The notes: a model not told the origin generated them from the letters alone. A DNA stretch of 64,000 nucleotides from JAICXG01 sp036825615 (GCA_036825615.1 DAISXY010000007.1:124001-188000); one strand, 5' to 3'; shown: positions 23,865 through 33,539, counted from the first letter of the stretch. Made by a program: numbers and translations.

Positions 23865-25289
23865 CTAAAACTCGGCGCTCCCTGGCGTGCGCGCGAATGG
23901 GATTACGTCCCGAATGTTGGAGACGCCGGTGACGAACATAAGCATGCGCTCGAAGCCGAGCCCGAAGCCGGAGTGCGGCACGGTCCCATAGCGGCGCAGA
24001 TCGAGATACCATTTGTAATCGGCCGGATTCATATTGTGCCGGCGCATGTTTTCCTCCAGCACCTCGAGCCGTTCCTCACGCTGGCTGCCGCCGACAATCT
24101 CGCCAATGCCGGGGACGAGCAGGTCCATCGCGGTCACGGTTTTGCCGTCGTCGTTCAGCCGCATGTAAAAGGGCTTAATCTCCTTCGGATAGTTGTAGAC
24201 CGTGATCGGCGATTTGAACTGTTTCTCGGTCAGCCAGCGCTCGTGTTCCGATTGCAGGTTGAGGCCGTATTCGACCGGGAACTCGAATTTGTCTCCGCTC
24301 TGGCGAAGGAGCTCGATCGCCTCGGTGTAAGTAATCCGCTGAAAAGGGCGCTCCACGACAAACTCAAGTCGCGAGGATAACTCCTTGTCCACGAACTTGC
24401 CGAATAACTCCAGCTCTTCCGGGCAGTGTTCGCGAATATCGCGCACGAGGTATTTGACCAGCTCCTCGGCCAGGTCCATGTCGCACTCGAGATCGCAAAA
24501 CGCCATCTCCGGCTCGATCATCCAGAACTCGCTCGCGTGCCGTGAAGTGTTGGAGTTCTCGGCGCGAAAAGTCGGACCAAAGGTGTAAACCTTGGAGAGT
24601 GCCGAGGCGAACGCTTCCGCCTCGAGCTGACCGCTGACCGTGAGGTAGGTCGAGCGGCCAAAGAAATCCTGAGTGTAGTCCACCCCATCGTTAGGCAGAC
24701 GCGGCGGCTTGAGCGGGTCGAGCGTGCTGACGCGAAACAATTCCCCCGCCCCTTCGCAATCGCTCCCGGTGATAATCGGCGTATGCACGTAGACGAAGCC
24801 GCGCTCCTGGAAAAATTGATGGACGGCAAAAGCGAGCCGGCTGCGGACACGGAAGATCGAGCCGAAAAGATTCGAGCGCGGACGGAGATGGGCGATTTCA
24901 CGGAGAAATTCCGGGGTGTGTCCTTTCTTTTGCAGCGGGTAGGTTTCATCGGAAGGCCCGACGAGGTCGATCGAGTCGGCGACCAACTCCCAGGCCTGGC
25001 CTTTACCCTGTGACCTGACGAGCTGGCCCTGCGCGCGAATCGAAGCGCCGGTCATGAGGCGCTGCACCGCGGCATAATTGGGCAGGGTGTTTCTCGCGAT
25101 AATCTGGAGGCTGCGCAGGCAAGAACCGTCGTTCAGTTCGATAAACGAAAAATCCTTCGCATCGCGCCGGGTGCGCACCCAGCCTTGCACGCGCACCTCC
25201 TCGCGCGGGGCGGTGCTTTGCAGAGCCTGCTTGATTGAGATCGCGCCAGACACGGCGACAAGGTTGGCGCGACGGGGAACGGTTCGCAA
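23865..25289 (-). CDS. asnS: Asparaginyl-tRNA synthetase
   Basis: 474 residues. An N-terminal OB fold (EEVRVQGWVRTRRDAKDFSF) precedes the class II catalytic core: motif 2 as FRAENSNTSRHASEFWMIEPE and motif 3 as GFGLGFERMLMFVTGVSNIRD. Length and the AEFxMIEPE wording favour AsnRS over AspRS. The true start may be ATG 25289 or the GTG 12 codons later (VSGAISIKQAL). It charges tRNA-Asn in the cytoplasm. Confidence 0.93.
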   Translation of the reverse strand: MRTVPRRANLVAVSGAISIKQALQSTAPREEVRVQGWVRTRRDAKDFSFIELNDGSCLRSLQIIARNTLPNYAAVQRLMTGASIRAQGQLVRSQGKGQAWELVADSIDLVGPSDETYPLQKKGHTPEFLREIAHLRPRSNLFGSIFRVRSRLAFAVHQFFQERGFVYVHTPIITGSDCEGAGELFRVSTLDPLKPPRLPNDGVDYTQDFFGRSTYLTVSGQLEAEAFASALSKVYTFGPTFRAENSNTSRHASEFWMIEPEMAFCDLECDMDLAEELVKYLVRDIREHCPEELELFGKFVDKELSSRLEFVVERPFQRITYTEAIELLRQSGDKFEFPVEYGLNLQSEHERWLTEKQFKSPITVYNYPKEIKPFYMRLNDDGKTVTAMDLLVPGIGEIVGGSQREERLEVLEENMRRHNMNPADYKWYLDLRRYGTVPHSGFGLGFERMLMFVTGVSNIRDVIPFARTPGSAEF

Positions 25290-25304
25290 ATCCGCTCGTC
25301 GCGG

Positions 25305-25697
25305 CTAATGGCGGGCGCGCCTCTGTTTCAGGATCTCGGCAATGCAATTCACCATGTCTTCAAGGTGAAACGGGTTGGCGAGAAAGGTGTAACCGCCGAG
25401 AAACCCAATCGTGCCGATCTGACCGTTGGCGCTCAAGGCGGTTAGACAGAGAACCGGCACATCGTGCAGGGCTCCTTCGGCGTGGATTTGCTGCGCGACC
25501 ACATCGAGCTCGAGCTGTTGCGGTGCGGCATCGAGCAGAATGAGGTCGGGCTGAAACTCGAGCGCCGTCTCCACCACGCCCGGCTGATAGCTTTCCTGCC
25601 GGACGAGATAATTACCCCGGACGCTGAGCGCGGAGCGAACCAGCGCGGTTAGCCGCGGCTCGTGATCAATGAGGAGGATGCGTTTGGGCCGGCTCAT
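25305..25697 (-). CDS. Single-domain response regulator
   Basis: 130 residues from ATG 25697 (MSRPKRILLIDHEPRLTALV). The phosphoacceptor is Asp56 in PDLILLDAAPQQ, with LCLTALSA and TFLANPFHLEDMV for the Thr/Lys region; the usual Lys is replaced (LANPF). There is no output domain, so it should act as a shuttle or be part of a phosphorelay. The loss of Lys may weaken switching. No kinase is adjacent; a hybrid kinase lies at 41883. Confidence 0.75.
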   Translation of the reverse strand: MSRPKRILLIDHEPRLTALVRSALSVRGNYLVRQESYQPGVVETALEFQPDLILLDAAPQQLELDVVAQQIHAEGALHDVPVLCLTALSANGQIGTIGFLGGYTFLANPFHLEDMVNCIAEILKQRRARH

Positions 25698-25775
25698 ATC
25701 AGGCGAAAAGCAGGCGCGATGCCAGCGGCAGCTTTGCGCGGGGAACCGGCTATGCTTAATTGTTCCCTCGCCGTT

Positions 25776-26093
25776 ATGTCCCAACAGATGAAGAAAACCG
25801 CCGTGGCGGCGAACTTCGAACACGCTATGAAACGGCTGGAGCAGATTGTGCAGGAAATGGAATCAGGCGATCTGCCGCTGGAAGATTTGATCGTGCGTTA
25901 CGAAGAGGGGATGAAGCTGGTCAAGGTTTGTCAGGAACGACTTGCGTCGGCCGAGCAAAGGATCGAAATCATCACCCGCAACAGCGCCGGCAAACCGGTC
26001 GTGAAAGAATTCGAACCCGCCACTGCCCCGCTCCCCGCGGCGCCGTCTGAAGCCAAAGGAGAATCAAAAGATGTCGACGTTAGTCTCTTCTGA
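25776..26093 (+). CDS. xseB: Exodeoxyribonuclease VII small subunit
   Basis: 105 residues from ATG 25776. NFEHAMKRLEQIVQEMESGD then LPLEDLIVRYEEGMKLVKVC is the whole XseB helical hairpin signature, with an extended Pro/Ala-rich tail. With XseA it degrades single-stranded DNA to oligonucleotides. Its last 23 bases overlap dxs, so translation is probably coupled; the xseB-dxs order is common in bacteria. xseA is not in the window. Confidence 0.9.
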   Translation: MSQQMKKTAVAANFEHAMKRLEQIVQEMESGDLPLEDLIVRYEEGMKLVKVCQERLASAEQRIEIITRNSAGKPVVKEFEPATAPLPAAPSEAKGESKDVDVSLF

Positions 26094-28002
26094 GACACCC
26101 ACTGCAAACACACGCCTGCTCGACGGGATTCATTCGCCCGACGACATCAAGGCTTTGCCGGAGGAAAGCCTGCCGCAGCTCGCCCAGGAGGTGCGGACCG
26201 AGCTGATCGAGGTGCTTTCGAAAACGGGCGGACATCTTGGGCCGAACCTCGGCGTGGTCGAGCTGACGATCGCGCTCCATCGCGTCTTCAAGACGCCGCA
26301 CGACAAGCTTGTCTTTGATGTCAGCCACCAGGGCTACGTCCACAAAATGTTTACCGGGCGGCTCGAGCGTTTCCACACCATGCGCCAATACCGCGGGCTC
26401 AATGGTTTTCTCCTCCGCACCGAGAGCGCGCACGATGCCTACGGCGCCGGGCACGCCGGGACCGCGCTCTCCGCCGGGCTCGGGATGGCGGTGGGGCGGG
26501 ATTTGTTAGGCGGAGATGAGAATGTCGTGGTCGTGGCGGGCGACGCCGCCCTGACCTGCGGGATCAGCTACGAAGCGCTCAACAACGTCCGTGCCCAGAC
26601 GAAGCGTTTCATCGTGGTGCTGAACGACAACGAATGGTCCATCGCGAAAAATGTCGGTGCGATTGCCGCTTACCTGAACAACATCGTCACCAACCCGACT
26701 TACGCGCACCTCCACGAGAAGGCAGGTCGCTTCATCAAGGCGATCGCGGGCCGGAGCGCGCTCCACCTCGCGCAGAAAGTCGAGGAAGGAGTCAAGGGTT
26801 TGCTCGTTCCGAGCGTGATCTTCGAGGAACTGGGCTTCCGCTATTATGGACCGATCGACGGACACGACATCCCGCTCCTCACCCGCACGTTTGAATTTTT
26901 GAAACGCCAGGACGAACCGGTCCTGCTCCACATCCTGACCAAGAAAGGCAGAGGCTACGAGCCGGCCCTGGCCAAGCCGGACAAGTTCCACGGCCTCGGC
27001 AAATACAAGGTCGAGAGCGGCGAGACCGCGCCCGCCCCGATACCGACCTATTCCGAGATTCTCGGCAAGTCGTTAGGCAAGTTCGCCGATCACAACCGCA
27101 AAATTGTCGCCATCACCGGCGCGATGCCGAGCGGCACCGGGCTCGGTTTTTTCCAGGCGCAACATCCCGACCGTTACTACGACGTTGGGATCGCGGAGGA
27201 GCACGCCGCGCTCTTCGCCTGCGGGCTCGCGACCCAGGGTTTGAAGCCGTTTCTCACCATCTACTCGACCTTCATGCAGCGCGCCTACGACATGATTATT
27301 CACGATATCGCGCTCCAAAATCTCAATGTCGCGCTCTGCATGGATCGCGCCGGCTTGAGCGGCGACGACGGGCCGACCCATCACGGCCTTTTCGATATCG
27401 GTTACCTGCGGCACATCCCGAACATGATCCATATGCAGCCGAAGGATGAAGATGAGTTCGTCGACATGCTTTGGACGATGCTGCATTACAACTCCGGTCC
27501 GATCGCGATCCGCTACCCGCGCGGCGCCGGTACCGGCGCGAAACCAAAGCCGGAGCCGAAGTTGCTCGAGATCGGGAAGGCCGAAGTGGTGCAGCACGGA
27601 AAGGACGTGGCGATTTTCGGCCTCGGCAACATGTTCGAGCTGGCCCAGGAAGCGGCCCAGAAACTCGAGGCCCAGGGCATTTCCGTGGCGCTCATTAACC
27701 CGCGCTGGATCAAACCGCTCGATACCGGCACGCTCGAGTTTTTCGCGCGCAGCGTGCAGGTGGTCTGCACGATCGAAGACCATGTCCTGCACAACGGTTT
27801 TGGCTGCGCGGTCATGGAACATCTCCACTCGCAGCTGATCGCGACGCCGGTGGTGCGAATCGGCTGGCCCGACCAGTTCATCGAGCACGGCAACATTCCC
27901 GCGCTACGGAGCAAGCACGGCCTGACGAGCGACGCGCTGGTGGAAAAAGTGTTGCCCCTTTTGCAGCGCCGCCGCGAGCAGGCACGGCCGAGCGCGGCCT
28001 AG
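26071..28002 (+). CDS. dxs: 1-deoxy-D-xylulose-5-phosphate synthase
   Basis: 643 residues, the first enzyme of the MEP isoprenoid pathway, joining pyruvate and glyceraldehyde 3-phosphate. Visible are HLGPNLGVVELTIALHRVF, FDVSHQGYVHKMFTGR, GAGHAGTALSAGLGMAVGRD, the thiamine motif region VAGDAALTCGISYEALNN with LNDNEWSIAKNVG, and DRAGLSGDDGPTHHGLFDI in the pyrimidine domain. GDA replaces the more usual GDG. Length is normal. The start ATG 26071 overlaps xseB. Confidence 0.95.
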   Translation: MSTLVSSETPTANTRLLDGIHSPDDIKALPEESLPQLAQEVRTELIEVLSKTGGHLGPNLGVVELTIALHRVFKTPHDKLVFDVSHQGYVHKMFTGRLERFHTMRQYRGLNGFLLRTESAHDAYGAGHAGTALSAGLGMAVGRDLLGGDENVVVVAGDAALTCGISYEALNNVRAQTKRFIVVLNDNEWSIAKNVGAIAAYLNNIVTNPTYAHLHEKAGRFIKAIAGRSALHLAQKVEEGVKGLLVPSVIFEELGFRYYGPIDGHDIPLLTRTFEFLKRQDEPVLLHILTKKGRGYEPALAKPDKFHGLGKYKVESGETAPAPIPTYSEILGKSLGKFADHNRKIVAITGAMPSGTGLGFFQAQHPDRYYDVGIAEEHAALFACGLATQGLKPFLTIYSTFMQRAYDMIIHDIALQNLNVALCMDRAGLSGDDGPTHHGLFDIGYLRHIPNMIHMQPKDEDEFVDMLWTMLHYNSGPIAIRYPRGAGTGAKPKPEPKLLEIGKAEVVQHGKDVAIFGLGNMFELAQEAAQKLEAQGISVALINPRWIKPLDTGTLEFFARSVQVVCTIEDHVLHNGFGCAVMEHLHSQLIATPVVRIGWPDQFIEHGNIPALRSKHGLTSDALVEKVLPLLQRRREQARPSAA

Positions 28003-28256
28003 TCAGGCAGGGGCGGCTTTGAATGCTGCGGGCGGCGGTTACAAATCGCCGCTCCCCTGGGCGCAAATCACACATCCAAGTACGCGCGCAGCGCCTCGTC
28101 GAGGCTCGCCATGAAATCAACTGAGGCGATGCCGATCGGCTCGAGCAGGCGTTTGCGGCTGACTTGTCAAATACCTGGAGTGATGGCGAAGCTCGTCTTG
28201 AGCTTGGGCACCTCAATTCGCCCCGCAACGCGTCTTGCTTGATGAGGTGATAGATT
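28003..28256. other. Intergenic stretch with a possible gene remnant on the minus strand
   Basis: On the minus strand EVPKLKTSFAITPGI ends in a stop and, one frame over, RKRLLEPIGIASVDFMASLD then EALRAYLDV runs to a stop near 28068. The two pieces read like a frameshifted C-terminal end of a lost gene, but I cannot name it. Nothing else is seen here. Confidence 0.3.
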
Positions 28257-29435
28257 ATGCGGATGATTTTTTTGCGACTCTTTCTCGGGCTGTTATTTTC
28301 GTTAGGCGTATCGGTTGGTTCTGCGGCGGGAGCGGAAACCGAGTTCCGCGGCGCGTGGGTGGCAACGGTTTACAATCTGGATTGGCCCTCGAAACCCGGG
28401 CTCGCGCCCGCGACGCAAAAGGCGCAGTTCCGCGCCATTCTTGATCGCGCCGCGGAGCTGCATCTGAATGCGATCCTCCTCCAGGTGCGCCCGGCGAGCG
28501 ACGCACTTTACAACTCCCGCTACGAACCGTGGTCGCAATTTCTCAGCGGCAAGGCCGGGGTTTCGCCCGGTTATGATCCGCTCGCCTTCGCCATTTCAGA
28601 AGCGCACCTGCGCGGGATCGAGCTGCATGCCTGGATCAATCCATTTCGGGCCGCGATCAGCGCGACTGCCTCCCTCCCATCGGATCACGTCGCGAAAAAG
28701 CATCCGGAATGGGTGCGGCGTTTCGGGAAACAGCTCTGGATTGATCCGGGAAATCCCGACGCACGCCAATATGTGATCGATGTCGTGACCGATCTGCTCG
28801 GTCGCTACGATGTCGACGGCATTCACCTCGATGATTATTTCTATCCCTACCCGCTCCGAGTGGGCGAAGCCACCTTTCCCGACGACGCGACCTGGCAACG
28901 CTTCGGGCGCAAATCCGGCCTAACCCGGGCAGAATGGCGTCGGGCCAACATCAACGATTTTGTTCATTCGCTTTACCGGGCGGTGAAAGCGACCCGGCCT
29001 CGCGCGCGCTTCGGGATCAGCCCGTTTGGAATCTGGCGGCCCGGCGTCCCGCCGACGATCCGCGCCGGGGTGGACGCCTATGGCCAGCTTTTCGCCGACG
29101 CGCGCAAATGGCTGGCCGAAGGCTGGGTCGATTATCTCGCCCCGCAGCTCTACTGGAGTATCGAGCCGGCGGAGCAAAGTTTTCCCGTCCTGCTCGACTG
29201 GTGGCGCGCGCAAAGCAACGGCAAGGCGATCTGGCCGGGGATTGCAACCGAACGAATCGGCTCGAAGCGGCCGGCGCGCGAGATCGTTAGGCAAATCGAA
29301 TTGACCCGTCGCGGCACGTCATCGCCCGGGCAGATTCACTGGAGCATGAAAGCTCTCATGCGCGACCAGGGCAGGATTGACGAACTGCTCCGCCAGGGCC
29401 CGTATGCGGAAAAGGCCGAGCTGCCGCCGCGCTGA
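28257..29435 (+). CDS. Secreted family-10-like glycoside hydrolase (GHL10/YngK-type)
   Basis: 392 residues. The N-terminus MRMIFLRLFLGLLFSLGVSV followed by GSAAGAET is a clear signal peptide. The mature part starts FRGAWVATVYNLDWPSKPGL and has ILLQVRPASDALYNSRYEPW, IDPGNPDARQYVIDVVTDLL and YDVDGIHLDDYFYPYPLRVG, the hallmark of the DUF187/GHL10 barrel. Such proteins are thought to act on glycans or peptidoglycan-like material outside the cell. It stands alone, convergent with hsdM. Confidence 0.85.
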   Translation: MRMIFLRLFLGLLFSLGVSVGSAAGAETEFRGAWVATVYNLDWPSKPGLAPATQKAQFRAILDRAAELHLNAILLQVRPASDALYNSRYEPWSQFLSGKAGVSPGYDPLAFAISEAHLRGIELHAWINPFRAAISATASLPSDHVAKKHPEWVRRFGKQLWIDPGNPDARQYVIDVVTDLLGRYDVDGIHLDDYFYPYPLRVGEATFPDDATWQRFGRKSGLTRAEWRRANINDFVHSLYRAVKATRPRARFGISPFGIWRPGVPPTIRAGVDAYGQLFADARKWLAEGWVDYLAPQLYWSIEPAEQSFPVLLDWWRAQSNGKAIWPGIATERIGSKRPAREIVRQIELTRRGTSSPGQIHWSMKALMRDQGRIDELLRQGPYAEKAELPPR

Positions 29436-29442
29436 GAGACGT

Positions 29443-31149
29443 TTAGGTCGCGATCAGCTCGCGCAGCCGCGCGAGCGCCGCATCCGCTTCTCTGCCCTTC
29501 TCGTCGATTGCCGCGAGAATTTGTGCAGGAGTGCGTGTGTCGCTTTCGACTTTGCGATGCGGGTTTATCGCCTTCAAATCGAAGACCGCGTTTTCGATCG
29601 CAGTGGCCTTTGCTTCCGCTTCTCGTGCTTCCCGCGAAACTGTTTTCTGTTGCTCCAAAGCTGCGGTGATCTCCGCCTTTTGGCCGTCGTGCTTTCGCAA
29701 CCAGCGGACCCTGCCGTTCAGGTTCTCGGCGCTAAGCGCCAGCTCGGCTGCTTTCTCACGCAGCGGGCGCGCCTCTTCGAGCGCCGCCTCTAATTTCTCC
29801 GCGAAATTTACAGTCCAGCTGTTCTCGCTCTCCTGGCGACTGGGGAATAATTCAAAGAACTCCTCAAAGTGCCGCAAGGTTAGCGGCGTCTTCTTACCTA
29901 CTTTCAGGTGTGACAGGTCATAGTACCAGATCCGTTCGGTCTGCGCTCCTTTGTCGAAGAACACGAGATTGGTTTTCACCCCCGCCCCGGCGCTCGAAAA
30001 GACGCCGCCGGGCAGACTAACGATGCAATAGACATTGCATTCCTCAAGCAGCTTGCGCTTCGTTTGCACGAAAGCTTCGGCATCGACGCGGAAGAGAACG
30101 CCTTCATCGAGCACGATCCCGCAACGGCTCCCAGTCTTCATGCTTTGCAGGACGTTCTGGATGAAAAGCACCTGGGTTGCGCCGGTTTTGTATTCGTAGG
30201 GTGTCTGCGCTTCTTTGCCTTCCTTGCCGCCGAACGGCGGATTCATCAGCACGTAATCAAAAAATTTCGGTGCGCCTTCGAAGAGCCCGGCATAGACCGG
30301 AATCTGCGAAAGCGAGTTGCCATGCCAGACGTGGGGCTCGTCGATTCCGTGCAGCACCAGGTTGGCCAGGCCAATGGGATAGACGACGTTGTCTTTTTCG
30401 CGCCCGTAGAAAGTCCGGTGCTTCAGCGTCTCCAGTTCGACCGCTGAAATCTTCGCGGCCGCCTTGTCGCGCATGTACTCATAGGCCTGGGCAAGGAAGC
30501 CGCCCGTCCCGCAGCCCGGATCGTAAACGGTGCGGCCAATCTGCGGATCAACCACCCGGACCATGGCGCGAATTACCTCGCGTGGGGTGAAAAACTGGCC
30601 GCCGTCGTTTCCTTTCTCGCCCATCTTAAGGAGCAAGCCCTCATAAACCTGCGACAGCGTGAAGACGTGCGTCTCATCCACGGTTGCGCTGCTGATCTCA
30701 TCCACCTTGTCGAGGACATCGAGAAAGTTCTTCTCCGAATCGATCCGGCTGCGATCGATGCCGGACATGATCTCGCTCACGACCTTCTGTTTCGCGGTCG
30801 CGTCCGGTTTGTCCTTGAGCGTCTTTAGCTCGGGCAGCAACTGCTCGTGAACAAACTTCCAAATGCTCGCGTTCTTGTCCTGCCGCATCGCTGATTGCGG
30901 CGCGGCCCAGTCGCGCCAGCGAAAAGGCGACGCCAACGTAGGCACAAATGGAACCCCAAGCGCTTCCGCTTCCTCGGCTTCCTGCGCCTCACGCTCGTCG
31001 AGAATGCGGAGAAACAGAATCCAGGTCAGCTCCGGCACATATTGCAACGCACCAGCGCAATTGGAGCGCCGCATGATGTCGCAGATCGATTTCACTGCCG
31101 CGTTGAGCGATTGCGGCGAAGCATGTTTCTTTCCAGATAGGCGAGCCAT
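29443..31149 (-). CDS. hsdM: Type I restriction-modification DNA methyltransferase subunit
   Basis: 568 residues from ATG 31149 (MARLSGKKHASPQSLNAAVK); an earlier start at 31185 is possible. An N-terminal helical domain (LTWILFLRILDEREAQ) precedes the N6-adenine methyltransferase: YDPGCGTGGFLAQAYEYM at about 209-226 binds SAM and MNPPF at about 302-306 is the catalytic NPPF. The C-terminal part is coiled coil, for contact with HsdS. It lies apart from hsdS and hsdR, separated by a toxin-antitoxin pair on the other strand. Confidence 0.93.
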   Translation of the reverse strand: MARLSGKKHASPQSLNAAVKSICDIMRRSNCAGALQYVPELTWILFLRILDEREAQEAEEAEALGVPFVPTLASPFRWRDWAAPQSAMRQDKNASIWKFVHEQLLPELKTLKDKPDATAKQKVVSEIMSGIDRSRIDSEKNFLDVLDKVDEISSATVDETHVFTLSQVYEGLLLKMGEKGNDGGQFFTPREVIRAMVRVVDPQIGRTVYDPGCGTGGFLAQAYEYMRDKAAAKISAVELETLKHRTFYGREKDNVVYPIGLANLVLHGIDEPHVWHGNSLSQIPVYAGLFEGAPKFFDYVLMNPPFGGKEGKEAQTPYEYKTGATQVLFIQNVLQSMKTGSRCGIVLDEGVLFRVDAEAFVQTKRKLLEECNVYCIVSLPGGVFSSAGAGVKTNLVFFDKGAQTERIWYYDLSHLKVGKKTPLTLRHFEEFFELFPSRQESENSWTVNFAEKLEAALEEARPLREKAAELALSAENLNGRVRWLRKHDGQKAEITAALEQQKTVSREAREAEAKATAIENAVFDLKAINPHRKVESDTRTPAQILAAIDEKGREADAALARLRELIAT

Positions 31150-31275
31150 GAACAAGCGACGTTTTAGCGTGGGGCAAGCGATCAATCCAGCGGGTTTGCG
31201 CTTGACCTTAAGAAAAGCGCCCTCATCATGTGCGTTCGAACGTTGGCTCTACAGGTGCTAACTTCGGAAGTGTCG

Positions 31276-31896
31276 ATGCCGTCTTCACTAGAAATTCGTG
31301 CGCCCGTGCGCAAATCCACCCAGGCGCTTAACTATTTTGCGCATAAGGCTGCCACAGCCACCCCTGCGCGCGAGATGAACAAAATGAAGGCGCTCAAGCT
31401 TCTCTTCTTCGCCGACCGCTTTCATCTTCGGAAGTATGGCCGGCCGGTCAGCGAGTGTGAATACTTCGCCATGAAGAACGGCCCCGTCGCCTCTGAAGCG
31501 AAACGCGTGGCGGAAGAAAGGCTGGCCGATCGAGATCGGAATTATGCCCGCCGCTATGTGCGCCAGAAAGGCCTCTATCGCTATGAATCAATCGCGGATG
31601 TCGATCTCGCTGTCTTATCGAACTCCGATGTCGAAGCGCTCGACTTTGCCTGGAAGAACTTCGGACATTACAGCGAGTTCGACCTGGCAGAGATCACTCA
31701 TCACTATCCGGAATGGAAACGCCACGCGGTCGAGCTTTCTCGCCCGGGAGCGAAGCGCGTTGAAATGGAATACGCGGATTTCTTCGATGAACCGGATGCG
31801 GGTTACAACCCGTGTCATCCGCTCACAAAAAAAGACCGGGAGATTGGGCGCGAGCTGTATCTCGATACGGAAGCGGTCGCAAATCTCTGGAAGTAG
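31276..31896 (+). CDS. Panacea-domain (DUF4065, SocA/GepA-like) antitoxin
   Basis: 206 residues from ATG 31276, preceded by GGAAG at 31266-31270. AREMNKMKALKLLFFADRFH and YGRPVSECEYFAMKNGPVAS are the core of the Panacea fold (KLLYfaDr.h...G.PlTg..y.a...GPV). Panacea proteins neutralise many unrelated toxins, each encoded beside them. The next gene, 9 bases on, is the likely toxin. It starts about 127 bases from the hsdM start, divergently. Domain call is confident. Confidence 0.85.
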   Translation: MPSSLEIRAPVRKSTQALNYFAHKAATATPAREMNKMKALKLLFFADRFHLRKYGRPVSECEYFAMKNGPVASEAKRVAEERLADRDRNYARRYVRQKGLYRYESIADVDLAVLSNSDVEALDFAWKNFGHYSEFDLAEITHHYPEWKRHAVELSRPGAKRVEMEYADFFDEPDAGYNPCHPLTKKDREIGRELYLDTEAVANLWK

Positions 31897-31905
31897 CTTC
31901 TTTTC

Positions 31906-32340
31906 ATGGCGCGGGTTCCTCTCGATCTGCGCCTCTCCCTGCGCGAGGGAAGCATCTACTATTTGACCGAGCGGACGCTCTCATCACCCGAGCCACATTT
32001 TCAGATCGTCGTTAACAATCCGCTGAAACAGCAGGTTCTTCTCCTCACCATCGTCACCTCGAAAGTTGAAAAGGTGAAATATCGCCGGCGCGATTCGCTC
32101 GAGACCGTGGTTGAACTCGGCCCGGGCGACCTGCCGAAGATTCTGACGCGGCCTTCGATCATCGATTGCAACCGCCTGATTCGCATTTCCCTGGAAGAAT
32201 TCTGCGAGCGCTGGGCACGAAAGGAAATCGCGGCCTTCGATAAAGACTTGCCTGAGCGTCTGCGCACCGCGGTACGCAGGGCAATTCATGCAAGCAACCT
32301 GGTTCCGGAGACAATCAAAGCGCTCGTCGCAAAACCTTAG
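31906..32340 (+). CDS. Putative toxin, PemK/MazF-like SH3 barrel, partner of Panacea antitoxin
   Basis: 144 residues. GSIYYLTERTLSSPEPHFQI then VVNNPLKQQVLLLTIVTSKV has the strand pattern of PemK/MazF-like barrels, and PSIIDCNRLIRISLEEF matches a common follow-on strand in that group. MazF-like toxins cut mRNA, but catalytic residues cannot be identified with certainty here. The stop codon TAG (32338-32340) overlaps the hsdS stop TAA (32337-32339, minus strand). Toxin identity is inferred from pairing with Panacea. Confidence 0.6.
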   Translation: MARVPLDLRLSLREGSIYYLTERTLSSPEPHFQIVVNNPLKQQVLLLTIVTSKVEKVKYRRRDSLETVVELGPGDLPKILTRPSIIDCNRLIRISLEEFCERWARKEIAAFDKDLPERLRTAVRRAIHASNLVPETIKALVAKP

Positions 32341-33539
32341 CCACCGTTCTGATCGAACGCTGAACGCAACAGTGCGGCCGGAAGTTTTTCCAATTCGCCA
32401 AGCTTCTGTGCAATGGTCTCGCGCAACGCGCGCGCACTGCACATTTCTTCACTGATCCGCCGCGCCACTTCACGTTGTCGATCCAAGGGAGGCAAATTGA
32501 TTTCGACCGCAGCAACTTCATCAGTGCGAATTCGCGGAAGCCAACCTGGTATTTCGCCGACCGGCGCTCGCGCGAGATAAGTCGAGCTTCGCATGAACCA
32601 CGCGACAAATTCTCTGTCGATCAAATCGCGTCGCGGCTCGAACACGTACTGATCGACCGAGCACAACCCATCGAAATCCGCGATCCACAGCTTGTTTAAA
32701 TACGGTCGCAGATATCCGTAAACGATGTCGCCGCTGAAGAAACGCGCTTTGCGACCAGTGAGCTGTTCCATTTGCACTGGCAATTCGCCAATGCGTCGGC
32801 CGGTGTGCGGCTCAATGTGTTCGAGTCCTACGAAGCGCGCAGCACCTCTCGGCTTGTTCCTCGGATGAACTATGTCTTGCCGTATGTCGAGTAACTCGCC
32901 GAGCCGACGCAACGGCCAGCGTTTGGCTTCTTCGCTTTCGAAAACGGCGCGAAGATTTGCGGCCGGGAGCGCGTCGGCTGCTTGCAGTTGCGCCTTCAGC
33001 GCCGCGCACGCTTCCGCTACGATCGCCAGTTGCTCGCGCAACCGCGCCGCAATCCGCCGTTGCTCCTCCAGCGGCGGCAACGGAATCTTTTGCGTGCGAA
33101 CTTGGGAATCAGTAACAGCAGGATAAAGCGCGCCTTTCACCAGATCGGACAGCGCACTGACAAACCCTGTGGACTGAACAAATCCAAACAGGTAATCTGG
33201 TTCGAGCCGACCATCTGTTCGCAGCACGCAAAAACCGGTGCTGGCGATTTGATCGTGGAGTTCACCGGGGACGATTGCGACCGCGTTCAAGTTGGGCCGC
33301 GTTGTTGCGACAAGAACATCGTTCTCGCAAACAACTTGTCGTGCTCGACTCGACGCCTCGCGGCCCAACAAACGTTTCGGTGTTACGATTTCTTTTTGTG
33401 AGTTATCGACGCTCGAAATGTCGATATACATGAAAGCTTCATCGGCCTTGATCCGAGGGTCGCGTGTGCTGATTCGCTTCTCGCAAAGCTCGTCGAGCGC
33501 AACGAGTGGAAAACTCTGCCTTCCATTCCCGGTGCTCAT
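32337..33539 (-). CDS. hsdS: Type I restriction-modification specificity subunit
   Basis: 400 residues with two target recognition domains. Each is followed by a conserved spacer helix: KIPLPPLEEQRRIAARLREQL with LPAANLRAVF, and INLPPLDRQREVARRISEEM with LPAALLRSAF. It sets the bipartite DNA sequence recognised by the complex. Its start overlaps the stop of hsdR by 4 bases (ATGA), so the two are coupled. The hsdM that it must bind is about 1.2 kb away, on the other side of the toxin-antitoxin pair. Confidence 0.92.
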   Translation of the reverse strand: MSTGNGRQSFPLVALDELCEKRISTRDPRIKADEAFMYIDISSVDNSQKEIVTPKRLLGREASSRARQVVCENDVLVATTRPNLNAVAIVPGELHDQIASTGFCVLRTDGRLEPDYLFGFVQSTGFVSALSDLVKGALYPAVTDSQVRTQKIPLPPLEEQRRIAARLREQLAIVAEACAALKAQLQAADALPAANLRAVFESEEAKRWPLRRLGELLDIRQDIVHPRNKPRGAARFVGLEHIEPHTGRRIGELPVQMEQLTGRKARFFSGDIVYGYLRPYLNKLWIADFDGLCSVDQYVFEPRRDLIDREFVAWFMRSSTYLARAPVGEIPGWLPRIRTDEVAAVEINLPPLDRQREVARRISEEMCSARALRETIAQKLGELEKLPAALLRSAFDQNGG

